Shown: positions 32,370 to 44,000 of the stretch, piece by piece
Layout: each line of letters starts with the position of its first letter
Position numbering within the stretch: the stretch's first letter is position 1
From: Gracilibacillus dipsosauri
GTDB taxonomy: Bacteria; Bacillota; Bacilli; Bacillales; Amphibacillaceae
Assembly: GCF_003176895.1 (NCBI RefSeq)
Contig: NZ_QGTD01000005.1
Span: forward strand, 62,001-126,000
DNA length: 64,000 bases
Direction of reading: 5' to 3'
Notes under the pieces: generated by a model
What the model was told of the DNA's origin: nothing
The model's database searches: none
Seen by the model: only the letters and a program-made list of their open reading frames with translations
Position numbers and translations under genes: made by a program

Positions 32370-32711
32370 CTAATCTCTTATGATTCGGTTGATGAATAAG
32401 TTTAGTATCGAAAATAGAATAGCAGCAAGAATAGCTGTTCCAAAGCCTTCAATAATAAAACCATCCCCTAATAAAAGCTGTGTAATCATTAATGTTATCG
32501 CATTAATGATGAACAAAAACAAACCTAAAGTTAAGATGGTAATGGGCAATGTTAATACTACTAAAATTGGCTTTACGATCACATTAAGAATAGATAATAT
32601 GAGGCTTGCTGATATGGCGATGAGAAAGCCCTCAATAATAATTGAGTCAAATAAATAATCGATAAGCATTAAGGCTAGTGCATTTAGGACGAGAGAAATG
32701 AGCCAACGCAT
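32370..32711 (-). CDS. yvlD: Phage-holin-family membrane protein YvlD
   Basis: A 113-residue protein with four hydrophobic segments: LISLVLNALALMLIDYLF, FLIAISASLILSILNVIV, PILVVLTLPITILTLGLFLFIINAI and TAILAAILFSILNLFI. It has the family VKPILVVLTLPITILTLGLF core of the YvlD/mycobacterial 4_2 holin group. Function is unknown; in B. subtilis the yvlABCD genes respond to envelope stress. It starts 2 bp after yvlC. The yvlA and yvlB partners are missing here. Confidence 0.9.
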   Translation of the reverse strand: MRWLISLVLNALALMLIDYLFDSIIIEGFLIAISASLILSILNVIVKPILVVLTLPITILTLGLFLFIINAITLMITQLLLGDGFIIEGFGTAILAAILFSILNLFINRIIRD

Positions 32712-32713
32712 TC

Positions 32714-32911
32714 TTACTCAGCCTCTCTTCTTGGAATAATAATCGCACTTGCTATATAAAGCACAAAAAGGGGAAAACCAGCAGTGAAAATAGTCAAAAT
32801 CACGTAAATAATTCTTAAAATGGTTGCATCTAGATCAGTTAACTCTGCTACCCCACCGAGAACTCCTGCTAGCATTTTGTCATGATCTGAGCGGTATAGT
32901 TTCTTACCCAT
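32714..32911 (-). CDS. yvlC: PspC-domain membrane protein YvlC
   Basis: A 65-residue PspC-type protein. The signature KLYRSDHDKMLAGVLGGVAE is followed by a helix and a hydrophobic segment (IIYVILTIFTAGFPLFVLYIA). PspC proteins take part in membrane-stress signalling. AAGGAGG lies 7 bp before the ATG. It is the first gene of a two-gene operon with yvlD. Confidence 0.93.
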   Translation of the reverse strand: MGKKLYRSDHDKMLAGVLGGVAELTDLDATILRIIYVILTIFTAGFPLFVLYIASAIIIPRREAE

Positions 32912-33014
32912 TGCATTTCCTCCTTAGGAAAATCATTAAAGCCTATAAGTAGAATTCCACATATTCACGATACTAAACTTATTTTATGCTAAATATTTGT
33001 TATGATGCCAATCC

Positions 33015-33680
33015 TTAAGACTTAAAATCCCAAATATAAAAGGATTCTACGCCCAACCAACTTTGTGCTGCCTTTTCAGCATCTTCTGACTCTTTTTTTA
33101 CCTTTGCCAGCATACCATCTGCTTGTGATTTGTGAGCGGTAATTGCTGCAAATTTTTGTTTAAATACTGGTGTAATGTCATTTTTAATTTGCGGCTCTCC
33201 TAATTCCTCGACATGTGTTAAACTAATTGCTTGGGCCCATACAGTAGGTCGCTCGTCTACTGGAAACTTTTCAACAGCCGCTATTGCTGCAGCCCCAAAA
33301 GCATCATGATCCGGATGAACGGCATGTCCTGGGTAGTGTGTAATAACTAGACTAGGTTTTATTTTATTCAAATACGAAAATAAATGCTCTGCCATTTCCT
33401 CCTTTGATTCAAACTCTAATGTTTTATCCCGGTAACCAAGCATCTCTAATTGAACATCCATGATTTCACATGCCTTGATCAATTCTTTTTTCCGTATTTC
33501 TGGTAGGGTTTCTCTTGTAGCAAATGTTGGGTTTCCCATATTTCTCCCCATTTCGCCTAATGTACCACATAAGTATGTAACTGGAATTCCCTTTTCCCTA
33601 AATGTTGCAATGGTTCCGGAAGCACCGAACGCTTCATCATCTGGATGTGGGTATATGACAACAACATGTTCCTCCTGCAT
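33015..33680 (-). CDS. bshB2: Bacillithiol biosynthesis deacetylase BshB2
   Basis: Zn-dependent deacetylase (LmbE/PIG-L family, 221 residues) that removes acetyl from N-acetylglucosaminyl-malate on the way to bacillithiol. The metal motif is VVIYPHPDDEAFGASG and the second site is HYPGHAVHPDHDAFGAA. Other family sequences are GTLGEMGRNMG and LGYRDKTLEF. The start at 33680 has AAAGGAGG 7 bp upstream; an ATG 15 codons earlier overlaps yojF and is rejected. It follows yojF, the same pairing as B. subtilis yojF-yojG. Confidence 0.94.
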   Translation of the reverse strand: MQEEHVVVIYPHPDDEAFGASGTIATFREKGIPVTYLCGTLGEMGRNMGNPTFATRETLPEIRKKELIKACEIMDVQLEMLGYRDKTLEFESKEEMAEHLFSYLNKIKPSLVITHYPGHAVHPDHDAFGAAAIAAVEKFPVDERPTVWAQAISLTHVEELGEPQIKNDITPVFKQKFAAITAHKSQADGMLAKVKKESEDAEKAAQSWLGVESFYIWDFKS

Positions 33681-33702
33681 GTTGATTCCTCCTTTTTCTA
33701 AA

Positions 33703-34056
33703 TTAGTAATGAAATGGTGTTTCACCTATTTGGAGTGCAACCATTAAACGGCCTTCTCGATCATGTCCTGCCATCAAAAGTCTACCCTCTTCATCTACTT
33801 CAAATTGGTTAACGCCCTCTGCATAAATCCAGCCGATGTCTAATTTCAAGCCAACTCGATATGTACTCCCCGTACCGACGACCTTTCCTCTTTGATAGGT
33901 TACTTTCGCATTACGTATAAACGCTCCAACATTATAAGCATCTTTATTAAAATGACTAGCATACGCTCCATTCGTCGTTTCCAAATGTACATATACTTCT
34001 CTATTGGCTAATTGATCAATTTCTACTTGTAGCTTCTTCATTTCAATTGGTTCCAT
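33703..34056 (-). CDS. yojF: YojF family protein (DUF1806), partner of bshB2
   Basis: A 117-residue protein that matches the YojF/DUF1806 family: EVYVHLETTNGAYASHFN, VGAFIRNAKVTYQRG, YRVGLKLDIGWIYAEGVN and HDREGRLMVALQIGETPF. It is soluble, with no known enzyme motif. It precedes bshB2 by 22 bp. In B. subtilis the two genes are always adjacent, which suggests a link with the bacillithiol deacetylase, but its role is not known. Confidence 0.9.
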   Translation of the reverse strand: MEPIEMKKLQVEIDQLANREVYVHLETTNGAYASHFNKDAYNVGAFIRNAKVTYQRGKVVGTGSTYRVGLKLDIGWIYAEGVNQFEVDEEGRLLMAGHDREGRLMVALQIGETPFHY

Positions 34057-34163
34057 GTTCGTTGCCTCCTTTGCCTCTTAATGATACATAGAATATTTTA
34101 TCACAGACATGTTTTAAACGCTTGTAATGGAGCTTAGATAGAAGCTTTTAATTAGATAATAAC

Positions 34164-34205
34164 AAAACTGCACCATCGGATGATGTCATCCATCCAAGGT
34201 GCAGT
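34164..34205 (-). terminator. Terminator downstream of uvrA
   Basis: Minus strand ACTGCACC ... GGTGCAGT with an inner GGATG/CATCC stem, then TTTTGTT. It lies beyond the dispersed repeat that follows uvrA. Confidence 0.8.
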
Positions 34206-34212
34206 ATCTTGA

Positions 34213-34317
34213 GGTGCTGGAACAAGAGAGTTGTAAGCAGGATCCGAACAATAATATCTGTATATTTTATCCGCTCTGTCAAAATACTTCGCTTTCCGGG
34301 GCACGGCTTCAGCTTGT
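34213..34317. repeat. Left-half copy of the dispersed element, overlapping the uvrA 3' end
   Basis: GCTGGAACAAGAG, then GATCCGAACAATAATAT and TGTCAAAATACTTCGCTTTC, match the left half of the full element at 29895-30176 in order and spacing. The last bases, GGGGCACGGCTTCAGCTT, contain the stop codon of uvrA (34309-34311). Confidence 0.78.
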
Positions 34318-37164
34318 TACTTCGATTCCCATTCTTTTCTTATCTCGTTCTAAAATAGGTTTTAAATAACGACCAGTATGTGATTCTTCTACCTCTGCAA
34401 TCTCTTCTGGCGTACCAGTAGCTACTATGGTACCTCCACCATCTCCCCCCTCTGGGCCAAGGTCAATGATGTAATCCGCAGCTTTGATTACATCGAGGTT
34501 ATGTTCAATAATAACGACAGTATCACCATTTTTGACTAGTCTTTGAATAACGTCTAACAATCTAGAAATATCATCAACATGTAAACCAGTTGTCGGCTCA
34601 TCAAGAATGTAGAGAGACTTCCCATTCGAGCGACGGTGTAATTCACTCGCTAGCTTCACCCTTTGTGCTTCCCCTCCAGAAAGAGTAGTAGCAGGCTGTC
34701 CTAGACGTACATAGCCAAGCCCAACATCAAACACTGTTTCCAGTTTTCTTTTAATTTTCGGGATATTTTCGAAAAATTTTAGTGCTTCTTCAATGGTCAT
34801 GTTTAGAACATCGGCAATATTTTTCCCTTTATATTTCACTTCCAATGTTTCTCGATTATAGCGTTTTCCTTCACATACTTCACACGGAACGTAAACATCT
34901 GGTAAAAAGTGCATTTCGATTTTTATAATCCCATCTCCCCGGCAGGCTTCACAGCGACCACCTTTTACATTAAAGCTAAAACGACCTTTTTTATAGCCCC
35001 TGATTTTGGCTTCGTTTGTTTGGGAGAAAACATCTCGAATATCATCAAATACCCCTGTATATGTTGCCGGATTGGAGCGGGGTGTTCTACCAATTGGGGA
35101 TTGATCGATATCTATAACCTTTTCAAGGTGTTCGATCCCTTTAATCTCTTTATGCTTACCGGGCTTATGTTTAGCTCGGTGTAATTTTGCTGCAACGCTT
35201 TTGTGTAAGATTTCATTGATCAGACTACTTTTCCCTGATCCAGATACACCTGTTATAGCAGTAAATACACCGATCGGAATTTTAGTATTGACATTTTTTA
35301 GATTATTCTCGCTTGCCCCGATAATTTCAATAAAACGCTCTTTAATTTCATGGCGCTCGCTTGGAATAGGGATGAATTTATTACCAGAAAGGTACTGTCC
35401 TGTTAAAGAGCCTTTCTTTTTCATTACCTGTTTAGGTGTACCTTGAGCAACAATTTCTCCACCATGCTCTCCAGCTCCTGGACCGATATCAACTAAATAA
35501 TCAGCAGCAAGCATCGTATCCTCATCATGTTCGACGACAATCAACGTATTGCCAAGATCTCGCATTCTTTCTAATGTTGCAATTAACCGATCATTATCAC
35601 GTTGATGCAGACCAATCGATGGCTCATCCAATACATATAAAACTCCCGTTAAAGCTGAACCAATTTGAGTCGCAAGACGTATACGTTGTGCTTCTCCACC
35701 AGATAATGTCCCTGCAGCTCTCGATAAGGTTAAGTAATCCAGTCCCACATTGGACAAGAAGGTTAGGCGATCATCCAATTCTCGAATGATCATCGCAGAT
35801 ATCTGCCGCTCTTTCTCTGATAAATTCAATGTTGTAAAAAAATGATGTGCCTCCGTGACAGATAATTCGGTAACTTGTCCTATATGTTTTTGATTAACTT
35901 TTACTGCCATCGCTTCTTGGTTCAATCGATAGCCTTCACAAGTTGGACATGCTTTTGTTGCCATATATTTTTCCATCTGCTCACGAATGAAATCAGAGGA
36001 GGTTTCTCTATATCGACGAGCAATATTGTTTAAAACACCTTCAAAATAAATATCATTCTCTCTCGTCATTCCATAATCATTTTCATAGCGGAAGTTTATC
36101 TTTTCTTTGCCACTACCTTTTAAAATTTTATCCAACTGGCTTTTCGGAAGCTTCTTCACAGCTATATCCATATCAATACCATAATGATCACAAACACTTC
36201 TCAACAACTGTGGATAGTATTGCGAGCTAGTCGGCTCCCATGCTGAAATAGCCCCTTCATTTAGTGATAGATCACGATTTGGAATAACCAAATCTACATC
36301 AACCTCTAACTGTGAGCCAAGCCCATCACATGTTGGACAAGCACCAAAAGGACTGTTAAAAGAAAATAGTCTTGGTTCTAGTTCGTTAATAGAAAATCCA
36401 CAAATTGGACAGGCATGCTTCTCACTAAATAGTAATTCTTCTTGACCGATAACATCTACTACTACTTGACCGTCTCCTAATCGAAGGGCTGTTTCAAGCG
36501 AATCGGAAAGACGTCCTTCTATGCCTTCTTTGACGACAATTCGATCAATAACTACTTCAATCGAATGCTTTTTATTTTTATCCAATTGAATTTCATCACT
36601 TATTTCACGCATCTCTCCATCTACGCGTAGTCGAACATATCCTTCTTTTTGGAGATCTTCTAATACTTTAGTATGCGTTCCTTTACGTCCAGTCACAACT
36701 GGAGACAGGATCTGAAGTTTGGTTCTTTCTTCATATTCCAATATTCGGTCAACCATTTGCTCGACCGTTTGAGAAGTGATTTCAACCCCATGATGAGGAC
36801 AAACGGGGTGCCCGACACGTGCAAACAGTAGTCTCATATAGTCATATATCTCCGTGACCGTACCTACGGTAGAACGAGGATTTCTACTGGTTGTTTTTTG
36901 ATCAATCGAAATGGCCGGTGATAATCCTTCAATTGCATCGACATCTGGTTTGTCCATCTGTCCTAAAAATTGACGTGCATAGGCAGATAAAGACTCAACA
37001 TACCGGCGCTGTCCTTCTGCATAGATTGTGTCAAAAGCTAGTGATGATTTACCTGATCCTGATAAACCAGTTAAAACGACGAGCTTATCCTTAGGGATCT
37101 CTATGGATACATTTTTTAAATTATGGGCACGTGCTCCCTTAATCGATATTGTTTTTTTTGCCAT
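34309..37164 (-). CDS. uvrA: Excinuclease ABC subunit A
   Basis: DNA-damage recognition ATPase of nucleotide excision repair, 951 residues. It has two ABC modules: Walker [21 protein letters not shown] near the N-terminus and [15 protein letters not shown] in the second half. There are two LSGGEAQR signatures and zinc modules CPICGF and [17 protein letters not shown]. The C-terminus ends [23 protein letters not shown], and its stop codon falls in a dispersed repeat. The gene follows uvrB by 6 bp and is under the LexA box upstream of uvrB. Confidence 0.98.
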   Translation of the reverse strand: MAKKTISIKGARAHNLKNVSIEIPKDKLVVLTGLSGSGKSSLAFDTIYAEGQRRYVESLSAYARQFLGQMDKPDVDAIEGLSPAISIDQKTTSRNPRSTVGTVTEIYDYMRLLFARVGHPVCPHHGVEITSQTVEQMVDRILEYEERTKLQILSPVVTGRKGTHTKVLEDLQKEGYVRLRVDGEMREISDEIQLDKNKKHSIEVVIDRIVVKEGIEGRLSDSLETALRLGDGQVVVDVIGQEELLFSEKHACPICGFSINELEPRLFSFNSPFGACPTCDGLGSQLEVDVDLVIPNRDLSLNEGAISAWEPTSSQYYPQLLRSVCDHYGIDMDIAVKKLPKSQLDKILKGSGKEKINFRYENDYGMTRENDIYFEGVLNNIARRYRETSSDFIREQMEKYMATKACPTCEGYRLNQEAMAVKVNQKHIGQVTELSVTEAHHFFTTLNLSEKERQISAMIIRELDDRLTFLSNVGLDYLTLSRAAGTLSGGEAQRIRLATQIGSALTGVLYVLDEPSIGLHQRDNDRLIATLERMRDLGNTLIVVEHDEDTMLAADYLVDIGPGAGEHGGEIVAQGTPKQVMKKKGSLTGQYLSGNKFIPIPSERHEIKERFIEIIGASENNLKNVNTKIPIGVFTAITGVSGSGKSSLINEILHKSVAAKLHRAKHKPGKHKEIKGIEHLEKVIDIDQSPIGRTPRSNPATYTGVFDDIRDVFSQTNEAKIRGYKKGRFSFNVKGGRCEACRGDGIIKIEMHFLPDVYVPCEVCEGKRYNRETLEVKYKGKNIADVLNMTIEEALKFFENIPKIKRKLETVFDVGLGYVRLGQPATTLSGGEAQRVKLASELHRRSNGKSLYILDEPTTGLHVDDISRLLDVIQRLVKNGDTVVIIEHNLDVIKAADYIIDLGPEGGDGGGTIVATGTPEEIAEVEESHTGRYLKPILERDKKRMGIEVTS

Positions 37165-37170
37165 TGAATG

Positions 37171-39156
37171 TCACCCTTCTGCTTTCCATTCTAAAACTAA
37201 ATCACGAAGCTCTGCTGCTCGCTCGAAGTCTAATTCTCTTGCAGCTTGCTTCATTTCTTTTTCCATTTTTTCGATTAGCTTGTCTTTCTCTTTCTTTGTC
37301 ATATCCTTTAGTTTCGGTGTTTCCTCACCATACGCTTCTTCTGTCTCTGCTGCCATCGTTGCTCGAATCACATCACGAACTTCTTTCTTAATCGTTTGTG
37401 GTGTAATGCCATGCTCTTGATTATATGCTTGTTGCTTTTCCCGTCGACGATAGGTTTCGTCAATCGCTTTTTGCATAGAGTCGGTCATTTTGTCTGCATA
37501 CATAATGACCTTTCCATTTTCATTTCGGGCAGCCCTTCCCATTGTTTGAATCAACGAACGCTCTGATCTTAAAAAGCCTTCTTTATCAGCATCTAATATC
37601 GTCACTAAGGAGACCTCAGGAATATCTAACCCTTCACGTAACAAGTTAATTCCTACTAGAACATCGTATTTACCAACACGTAAATCACGAATGATTTCAA
37701 TCCGCTCTAATGTTTTTATTTCAGAGTGTAGATAAGCTACCTTCATTCCAATTTCTTTTAGGTAATCCGTTAAATCCTCGGACATTTTTTTCGTCAATGT
37801 CGTAACCAACACTCTTTCATTACGTGCTATTCTTTGGTTAATTTCCCCAATCAAATCATCTATTTGTCCATCGATTGGTCGAACGTCTACTTTAGGATCT
37901 AAAAGCCCAGTTGGACGAATAATTTGCTCCGTCATTTTTGGCGTATGTTCGAGCTCATATGGCCCAGGTGTTGCCGAAACAAAGATAAATTGATTAGCTT
38001 TTTCTTCAAATTCCTGAAAGGTTAGTGGTCGGTTATCTAAAGCAGATGGCAATCGGAATCCATGATCTACTAATACTTGCTTTCTTGCCTGGTCTCCATT
38101 ATACATTCCCCTTATTTGCGGTAAGGTAACATGAGATTCATCAATTACGATTAAGGAATCCTCCGGAAAATAGTCTAGTAATGTATAAGGAGTAGAGCCT
38201 GCATCTCGTATTGCTAGGTGACGGGAGTAGTTCTCAATTCCTGAACAAAAGCCCATCTCTGCCATCATTTCGAGATCATAATTGGTTCTTTGCTCAAGTC
38301 TTTGTGCCTCCAATAATTTATCCTCTTCCCGGAACTTCTTCAATTGATCGGCTAATTCCTTTTTAATGTTTTCCATTGCAACCTTTAGCTTCTCTTCTCT
38401 TGTGACGAAGTGGGAAGCTGGAAATATAGCAATGTGTTCTCGATCTCCGATAATTTCACCTGTTAGAGCATCAACTTCACGAATTCTGTCAATCTCATCA
38501 CCGAAGAACTCTACACGGACACAATGCTCTTCTCTTGATGCTGGAATTATTTCAACCGAATCGCCCCGTACACGAAATGTTCCACGCTGAAAATCTATAT
38601 CATTCCGTGCATATTGGATGCTAACAAGTGTTCGCAACAATTCATCACGTTCCTTCTCCATTCCCACTCGTAAAGAAAGAACTTGACTACGGTATTCCTC
38701 AGGTGAACCTAAACCATATATACAGGAAACACTTGCTACAATTAAAACATCATTCCGTTCGAACAATGCAGAAGTAGCAGAGTGCCTAAGCTTATCTATT
38801 TCATCATTAATGCTCGCATCTTTTTCAATAAAGGTATCTGTTGATGGCACATATGCTTCTGGCTGGTAGTAATCATAATAACTGACAAAATATTCGACTG
38901 CATTATTCGGAAAAAATTCCTTGAATTCACTATAAAGCTGTCCAGCTAATGTTTTATTATGGGCGATAACAAGAGTTGGACGATTTATTTCTTTTACAAC
39001 ATTAGAGATGGTAAAGGTTTTCCCTGTACCTGTAGCTCCTAATAATGTTTGATATCGTTTCTTTTTCTCTACTCCATAGACTAATTCCTTAATCGCGCTT
39101 GGTTGATCCCCTTGCGGCTTGTAAGGCGATTCTAGTGAAAAAACATTTTGCTCCAT
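37171..39156 (-). CDS. uvrB: Excinuclease ABC subunit B
   Basis: Helicase-like damage-verification subunit, 661 residues from the ATG at 39156 (GGAGG 7 bp upstream; an in-frame start seven codons earlier is rejected). Walker A is [16 protein letters not shown]. The beta-hairpin region is [16 protein letters not shown], and DEXX-box DESH is in [12 protein letters not shown]. The helicase VI motif is QTMGRAARN, and a C-terminal UVR motif ([19 protein letters not shown]) binds UvrC. It is first in uvrBA, under SOS control. Confidence 0.98.
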   Translation of the reverse strand: MEQNVFSLESPYKPQGDQPSAIKELVYGVEKKKRYQTLLGATGTGKTFTISNVVKEINRPTLVIAHNKTLAGQLYSEFKEFFPNNAVEYFVSYYDYYQPEAYVPSTDTFIEKDASINDEIDKLRHSATSALFERNDVLIVASVSCIYGLGSPEEYRSQVLSLRVGMEKERDELLRTLVSIQYARNDIDFQRGTFRVRGDSVEIIPASREEHCVRVEFFGDEIDRIREVDALTGEIIGDREHIAIFPASHFVTREEKLKVAMENIKKELADQLKKFREEDKLLEAQRLEQRTNYDLEMMAEMGFCSGIENYSRHLAIRDAGSTPYTLLDYFPEDSLIVIDESHVTLPQIRGMYNGDQARKQVLVDHGFRLPSALDNRPLTFQEFEEKANQFIFVSATPGPYELEHTPKMTEQIIRPTGLLDPKVDVRPIDGQIDDLIGEINQRIARNERVLVTTLTKKMSEDLTDYLKEIGMKVAYLHSEIKTLERIEIIRDLRVGKYDVLVGINLLREGLDIPEVSLVTILDADKEGFLRSERSLIQTMGRAARNENGKVIMYADKMTDSMQKAIDETYRRREKQQAYNQEHGITPQTIKKEVRDVIRATMAAETEEAYGEETPKLKDMTKKEKDKLIEKMEKEMKQAARELDFERAAELRDLVLEWKAEG

Positions 39157-39184
39157 CGTGATACCTCCATTCAACATATTCTCT

Positions 39185-39224
39185 ATTATACACTAACTTC
39201 CAACAAAAAGCGAACAAATATTCG
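39185..39224 (-). promoter_or_regulatory. LexA (DinR) box and -10 of uvrBA
   Basis: CGAACAAATATTCG at 39211-39224 matches the Bacillus SOS box CGAACRNRYGTTYG at 13 of 14 positions. A minus-strand -10 TATAAT lies at 39185-39190, so LexA would block the -35 region. Confidence 0.82.
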
Positions 39225-39282
39225 TTCGTGTAGTTATATTTTTCATTATAACCAACTAGCGAACGTCAAAACATCCCATAGC

Positions 39283-39311
39283 AAAAACACAGCTATCGAA
39301 TTATAGCTGTG
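39283..39311 (-). terminator. Terminator of prfC
   Basis: Minus strand CACAGCTAT, six-base loop, ATAGCTGTG, TTTTTG. Confidence 0.9.
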
Positions 39312-39323
39312 CTTCCTCTTACA

Positions 39324-40910
39324 TCACGTCGCTTGGTCATACTGATTCACTTCAAACAAATCAATTAACTCAATATCCGCATGTTTATCTATAAACCATC
39401 TTAACGCAAAATCATTTTTAAATAAAACGAGAAACTCATCCTCACGATCCTTTACAAGTAAATTACGCTCATCAAATAATGCTGGATCTACTTGCTCCTT
39501 CTTCAACCACCGTGGTATTCTATCACCGATTGATTCAAGCAGGACCTCGACATTATATTCGTGCTTCATACGATGCTGAAATACTTCATATTGAAGCTGA
39601 CCAACTGCACCTATAATGTAAGAATCCGTTGGATAACCACGAAACAGCTGAATGGCTCCCTCCTGTACCAGCTGTTCAATTCCTTTTCGAAACTGTTTAG
39701 CCTTCATGACATTCTTTGCTGTTACACGTTGAAATAGCTCTGGTGGAAATTGTGGTAATTCATCATATTCAAAGGTTTTCTTTCCCTCTAACAACGTATC
39801 TCCAATCCGATAAGAGCCCGGATCATATACTCCAATGATATCACCAGGATAGGCTTCTTCTACTGTATCACGAGATGAAGCAACGAACTGCTGTGTTTGG
39901 CCTAATCGAATGGTTTTTCCTGTTCTAGCTAGCTGTACATTCATTCCCCGCTCAAACTTCCCTGAGCAAACACGTAAAAAAGCAATTCGATCACGATGCT
40001 GAGGATTCATATTTGCTTGGATTTTAAAGATAAAACCTGAAAAATCTGGATAATCAGGGTGGATTACCTCTTCTTTCGTTCTTCGCGGTCCTGGTGCAGG
40101 GGCTAATTTAATAAAAGTATCAAAGAATACTTCCACACCAAAGGGTGCTAATGCACTACCAAAAAATACTGGAGTTTGCTCACCTTGGAGAACCCGTTCT
40201 AAGGAAAACTGATCACCAGCCTCATTTAATAATTCCAGCTCCTCAAATGTTTCTTTGTAAGTCGGATGTTCGCTAATCTCTTTATTCTCTTCTAGATCCA
40301 TATCCTTTAAATCAATATACGTCTCCGCTTCATTACCATTAAACCGAATAAATTGATCATGATAACGATCCAAAATCCCTAAAAATCTTTTCCCCATACC
40401 AACAGGCCAATTCATTGGATATGTCTCAATATTTAATACTTCCTCAATTTGGTCTAATAAATCAAGTGGTTCTCTACCTTCTCGGTCTAATTTATTAATA
40501 AAAGTAAAAATAGGAATTCCGCGCATTTTACAGACTTTAAAAAGCTTAATCGTTTGTGCCTCAATCCCTTTCGTTGCATCGATGATCATCACAACACAGT
40601 CAACAGCGGTTAATGTTCGATACGTGTCCTCACTGAAATCCTCGTGCCCAGGTGTATCTAGAATATTAACTTTCAATCCTTCATATTCAAAGTTCATCAC
40701 ACTTGACGTTACCGAGATACCCCTCTGTTTTTCGATTTCCATCCAATCCGATGTGGCAAATTTTCCAGATTTCTTCCCTTTCACTGTTCCTGCCGATCTA
40801 ATCAAATTCCCTTGTAAAAGTAATTTTTCTGTCATGGTCGTTTTCCCTGCATCAGGGTGAGATATAATCGCAAAGGTCTTGCGCTTTTGAACCTCTTCCT
40901 GTAATCCCAT
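39324..40910 (-). CDS. prfC: Peptide chain release factor 3
   Basis: Translational GTPase (528 residues) that recycles RF1/RF2 from the ribosome. G1 is [20 protein letters not shown]3 is [17 protein letters not shown]4 is [10 protein letters not shown], and the switch I sequence [27 protein letters not shown] is typical of RF3. The gene is monocistronic with a strong terminator. B. subtilis lacks prfC while many other Bacillaceae have it (general knowledge), so it helps to place the organism. Confidence 0.97.
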   Translation of the reverse strand: MGLQEEVQKRKTFAIISHPDAGKTTMTEKLLLQGNLIRSAGTVKGKKSGKFATSDWMEIEKQRGISVTSSVMNFEYEGLKVNILDTPGHEDFSEDTYRTLTAVDCVVMIIDATKGIEAQTIKLFKVCKMRGIPIFTFINKLDREGREPLDLLDQIEEVLNIETYPMNWPVGMGKRFLGILDRYHDQFIRFNGNEAETYIDLKDMDLEENKEISEHPTYKETFEELELLNEAGDQFSLERVLQGEQTPVFFGSALAPFGVEVFFDTFIKLAPAPGPRRTKEEVIHPDYPDFSGFIFKIQANMNPQHRDRIAFLRVCSGKFERGMNVQLARTGKTIRLGQTQQFVASSRDTVEEAYPGDIIGVYDPGSYRIGDTLLEGKKTFEYDELPQFPPELFQRVTAKNVMKAKQFRKGIEQLVQEGAIQLFRGYPTDSYIIGAVGQLQYEVFQHRMKHEYNVEVLLESIGDRIPRWLKKEQVDPALFDERNLLVKDREDEFLVLFKNDFALRWFIDKHADIELIDLFEVNQYDQAT

Positions 40911-41080
40911 TCCAATCCCTCTTTCACCGATTTATTGATTTCATTACTTATAACGTCAACTTTTTCCGATAGTTAAAAATAGCAGTTTATTGATCAAAAG
41001 TCAATCATGATGAAATCCGTTATTTTTCTTGTTATAATATAATGATGGTTTGCAAAAGTGTTTGATAAGGATGGGATTTT

Positions 41081-44000
41081 ATGCAACACATACAAATGAA
41101 CGAACAATCGATTCGCCAATTAACTGGTGATCGTTTTTATCATAGAGGACTTCAATATTATAAAGATGGTAAGGTTTACGGCCTGTCCTACAACCCTTCT
41201 ACAAATTCGTGGAGAGGATTAGTAAAAGGAGCAAAGGTATATACGATTCGCATCTATTTTACAGACAATTTAGATATAGAAACCACCTGCAATTGTCCAG
41301 CATTTGCATCACATGAGACGTGTAAACATATTGCAGCGGTTTTGCTTGCTATCACACAGGATGCTCAATCGAATCGAAGGAGATATGCGGTGGACCGTGA
41401 TACACGTTCCGCTCCTACTCAAGATACAGATTTATTTGCTAAGCAATTACTTCACACCTTCCGTGAACAGAAGAAAGCAGATGGATCGCCACAAATGCTC
41501 CAAACCGAATTTCAACTTATTCTAAAACGAGCAAATAAAAATACGCAATATGCCTTAGCTTTAGAATTAAAAATAGGGGACAAGAGACCTTATGTCATAC
41601 GGGATATTCGCTCTTTTTTTAAGGCATGGCTAATGGGGGAATCCTATAAAGTCAACCATTCCTTTACCTATTTTCCATCCCAACATTTTTTTCCTTCATA
41701 TGACAAGGAATTAATCGAGCTATTATTGACCTGTTATGAGCAAGAAAGGCTATTTGGTAATAGCTATACACTAAAAATGGAGCAACCAAGAAGTGTTTAT
41801 TTACCACCAAGTGTTAGTGATCTATTTTTGAAAAAACTATCGAATACGAATCATACATTTAAACAAGAGCTGAACAGAGAATTTAGTTCGATTGAATTTA
41901 GCGAAATGACCGAACAGTTAGAATTTAAAATTGACTATTTACAATCAAATGCTTATTCATTAGAAATGTCTGATTTAAGCTCCTATTATTTTCTGGAAAG
42001 CTATCGCTATTTAATTAAAGATCATCATATTTATAAGATGAATAATAAGCAAAAGTTAATTTTAGAGAAGCTATTTCGAATTGTTCCACTTCAATCTAAG
42101 AAAAAACAACTTATTTCACCATCTGAAATGGATACGTTTGTTCGAAATGTTCTGCCCCAATTCGAACAAGTTGGGAAACTGGAAATGACAGAACGGATGT
42201 CTAAACAATTAAACACAAATCCCCTTAAAGGCAAGGTGTGGGTAGAGGAAGTGGAAGGGGCTATCAGATTAGATATTGCCTTTCAATATGGAGAAACAAC
42301 TATTTACCCATTAAAAGATGAAATCATTGGGGAAGGAATTGTAAAAAGAGATCCTGTAAGAGAAGAGCAACTAATCCTTCTCTTGCGCGATAGTGGTTTT
42401 ATCGAGATTAATCAAGCCATGTTTTTGTTTCAAGAGGAAGCTATCTATCAGTTTCTTCACGATGGCTTAGAAGCATTAGAGCAGCTAGCTACCGTCTTGG
42501 TTTCATCCCAAGTTAAAAATATGATCATTGATCCATCACATTACACGTTAAACTCTATGGTAGATTATCAACCTTCCGAGGGTATGCTAGATATCACATT
42601 TGATATCGAAGGAATTACAGAGGAACATGTCACAAATATACTACAAGCATTAATTGAGAAAAAACGGTTTTATCGAATACCGAACGGCGCATTATTACAA
42701 CTCGAATCTGAGGATTTCTCATCCTTTCAACGCTTACAGGAGCAATTACATTTAACCAAAAAACAATTACAAGAGGGACAAATCAGTGTTCCCGCAGCAA
42801 GAAGCTTTCAAATTGAGGAGCTGCTGGAGGCTAACAAGCATCGTTTCACAGATGCCTTTAAGAAAATGCTAACAGAGCTTAAAAACCCTGCACAATTAGA
42901 GTTTTCGCTTCCAGATAAGCTCAAAGCAGAAATGCGTGATTATCAAATTACTGGATTTCAATGGATGAAAACCTTGTCCCATTACCATTTAGGTGGCATA
43001 CTGGCAGATGATATGGGACTTGGAAAAACATTACAAACGATTAGCTACCTATTATCAGAAGTAGAAATGACAGCAGATCGATATCAGGCATTGGTTATCG
43101 CACCGGCTTCCTTGCTATACAACTGGCAAAAGGAAATCGAAAAATTCGCACCAACTCTCAGTTCGGCGGTTATCATCGGTTCCAAGACACAACGGAAAAG
43201 CCTATTAGAAAGGAATAAGGATACGAATATTTTAATCACATCCTATCCCACTTTAAGAAAGGATCAAGATTTATATGAGGATAGCAGGTTTGATTGTATT
43301 ATCTTAGATGAGGCACAAGCCATCAAAAATCACCTAACCTTGACAGCAAAGGCCGTTCGTTCCTTACAAGCTAAACAATTTTTTGCATTAAGTGGTACAC
43401 CGATAGAAAATTCACTTGAGGAGCTTTGGTCCATTTTCTATACGATCTCACCTGGTCTTTTTGGTAGCAAAAAGACATTCAGCAACCTAGACTCCAGCTA
43501 TATTGCAAGAATTACAAGACCATTCATTTTACGACGTGTAAAAAAAGATGTATTGGATGAGCTTCCAGAAAAAATCGAGTCTGTTCAATATTCTGAATTA
43601 ACTAAGCCACAAAAAGAGGTATATTTAGCTTATTTACAACGGATACAACAAAATTTAGATAAAACGATTGAACAAGGTACTTTTGATAGAGGTAAGATAG
43701 AGATTTTAGCAGGTATCACAAGATTAAGACAAATCTGTTGTCATCCGAGCTTATTCCTTGAAAATTATCAAGGAAGCTCTGGAAAGCTGGAAGAATTATT
43801 AGAATTAGTGAAAGATCTGAAATCTCAAGGAAAAAGGGCGCTTATCTTTTCTCAATTTTCGAGTATGCTTACAATTATACGCAATGCACTAGAAGAGGCA
43901 GAAATTAATTGTTTTTATCTCGATGGATCGACACCATCTGATCAACGGATGAAAATGACCGAGGCATTTAATGAAGGGGAAAATGGATTCTTCTTAATTT

